The translations under genes and the position numbers were made by a program. A stretch of DNA of 64,000 nucleotides from Campylobacter anatolicus (lineage in GTDB: Bacteria; Campylobacterota; Campylobacteria; Campylobacterales; Campylobacteraceae), in the NCBI RefSeq assembly GCF_018145655.1, contig NZ_JAGSSY010000001.1, positions 1 to 64,000 on the forward strand, read 5' to 3'. This document shows, piece by piece, positions 63,603 through 64,000 of this stretch. Under the pieces are notes generated by a model that worked only from the letters and a program-made list of their open reading frames with translations, searched no databases and had not been told where the DNA came from. The stretch's first letter is position 1. The number at the start of each line of letters is the position of its first letter.

Positions 63603-64000
63603 ATGATAAAAGAGTTAGCCAAAAATAAAAAAGCACTTCATGATTTTAGCATACTTGAAACTTACGAGGCTGGAATCGTACTAAAAGGTAGCGAGGTTAA
63701 AGCACTACGTGCTGGGCGTGCAAATTTAAAAGATAGCTTCGTGCGGATAATACGAAGTGAGATTTTTTTATTAAATGCACACATAAGTCATTTAAATACT
63801 ACAAATTCGCACTTTCGCCCTGATGAGCGGGCAGCCAGAAAACTACTAATGCATAGAAAACAAATCGATAAACTGTTTGGTAGCGTTACGCAAGATGGAT
63901 TAACAATGGTTGCCCTTTCACTGTATTTAAGCGATAAAAATATCGTCAAGGCACGAATCGCACTAGCGAAAGGTAAAAATTTACATGATAAGCGTGAAAC
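63603..64000 (+). CDS. smpB: SsrA-binding protein SmpB (3' partial)
   Basis: The ATG at 63603 opens a frame that runs to the window edge (132 codons seen of about 150). [39 protein letters not shown] is the SmpB signature, followed by [20 protein letters not shown], and [33 protein letters not shown]. SmpB loads tmRNA onto stalled ribosomes. It begins 3 bases after ispE. The truB-csrA-ispE-smpB run is a compact unit found in other Campylobacter genomes. Confidence 0.96.
   Translation, partial: MIKELAKNKKALHDFSILETYEAGIVLKGSEVKALRAGRANLKDSFVRIIRSEIFLLNAHISHLNTTNSHFRPDERAARKLLMHRKQIDKLFGSVTQDGLTMVALSLYLSDKNIVKARIALAKGKNLHDKRE

Noticed and set aside
1-64000. CRISPR arrays, transposase genes, tRNA or rRNA genes, and G/C homopolymer tracts of phase-variable type
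   Set aside because: I looked for regularly spaced repeats, DDE-type proteins, cloverleaf sequences and G or C runs of seven or more, and saw none. Short tRNA-like folds cannot be fully excluded by eye.

Overview
The window looks like chromosomal DNA of a Campylobacter species outside the C. jejuni/coli pair. It is AT-rich, genes are tightly packed and often overlap, and the right half has a Campylobacter-type gene order (mfd, folC, lptE, leuS, secF, secD, yajC / lnt / metK / sstT / pepF / helicase / truB-csrA-ispE-smpB). Epsilonproteobacterial families are present (DUF6394, MagIII-like glycosylase, PgbA N-terminal domain, Csd3/HdpA-like M23 peptidase). The exact species cannot be read from the sequence.

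Region 1 (1-10.2 kb) is the tail end of a P2-like prophage: tail fibre (H), a fibre-assembly gene with an in-frame amber codon (G), three small accessory genes, tail sheath (FI), tube (FII), chaperones E/E' with an exact T TTT TTG slippery heptamer, tape measure (T), U, X and D. An antisense small membrane gene interrupts the operon between E' and T. Two copies of one structured repeat lie in inverted orientation around gene U. Behind gene D, on the opposite strand, sits a two-gene accessory cassette: a TcmP-like three-Cys-motif partner protein followed by a DUF5131 (Gp37/Gp68) protein. The pair is recognised but its function is unknown, and it is the best candidate here for an uncharacterised system, possibly phage-borne defence. 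A decayed glycosyltransferase fills the junction to the chromosome.

Region 2 (10.9-26.4 kb): uvrB; a coiled-coil/ZapA-like pair with a pseudopilin ahead of priA; a secreted hydrolase behind a promoter with three 21-bp-phased direct repeats; ispG; dnaB; a frameshifted, possibly phase-variable acyltransferase wedged between dnaB and a short comEC; YihY; a PgbA-like protein; an M23 peptidase; mgtE.

Region 3 (26.4-36.6 kb): a NUDIX hydrolase, a 26-residue candidate membrane protein, ppk, a DnaQ-like exonuclease with rpe, a STAS/CheX-like protein with an HDOD-like protein, rpmB, a two-TM potassium channel with an altered filter, a gene-less decayed stretch, and cysE-cysK.

Region 4 (36.7-51.3 kb): eleven co-oriented minus-strand genes, yajC-secD-secF-DUF6394-leuS-lptE-GGDEF-folC-mfd-DUF815-magIII, with overlaps or very short gaps, and lnt diverging from yajC. 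It joins protein export, lipoprotein/LPS assembly, c-di-GMP, folate and DNA repair in what looks like one transcription unit.

Region 5 (51.5-64 kb): metK, sstT, a GntR regulator-asparaginase-transporter module, pepF, a small SspB-like protein, a UvrD/PcrA-type helicase, truB, csrA, ispE and the start of smpB. No tRNA, rRNA, CRISPR array or transposase was seen.
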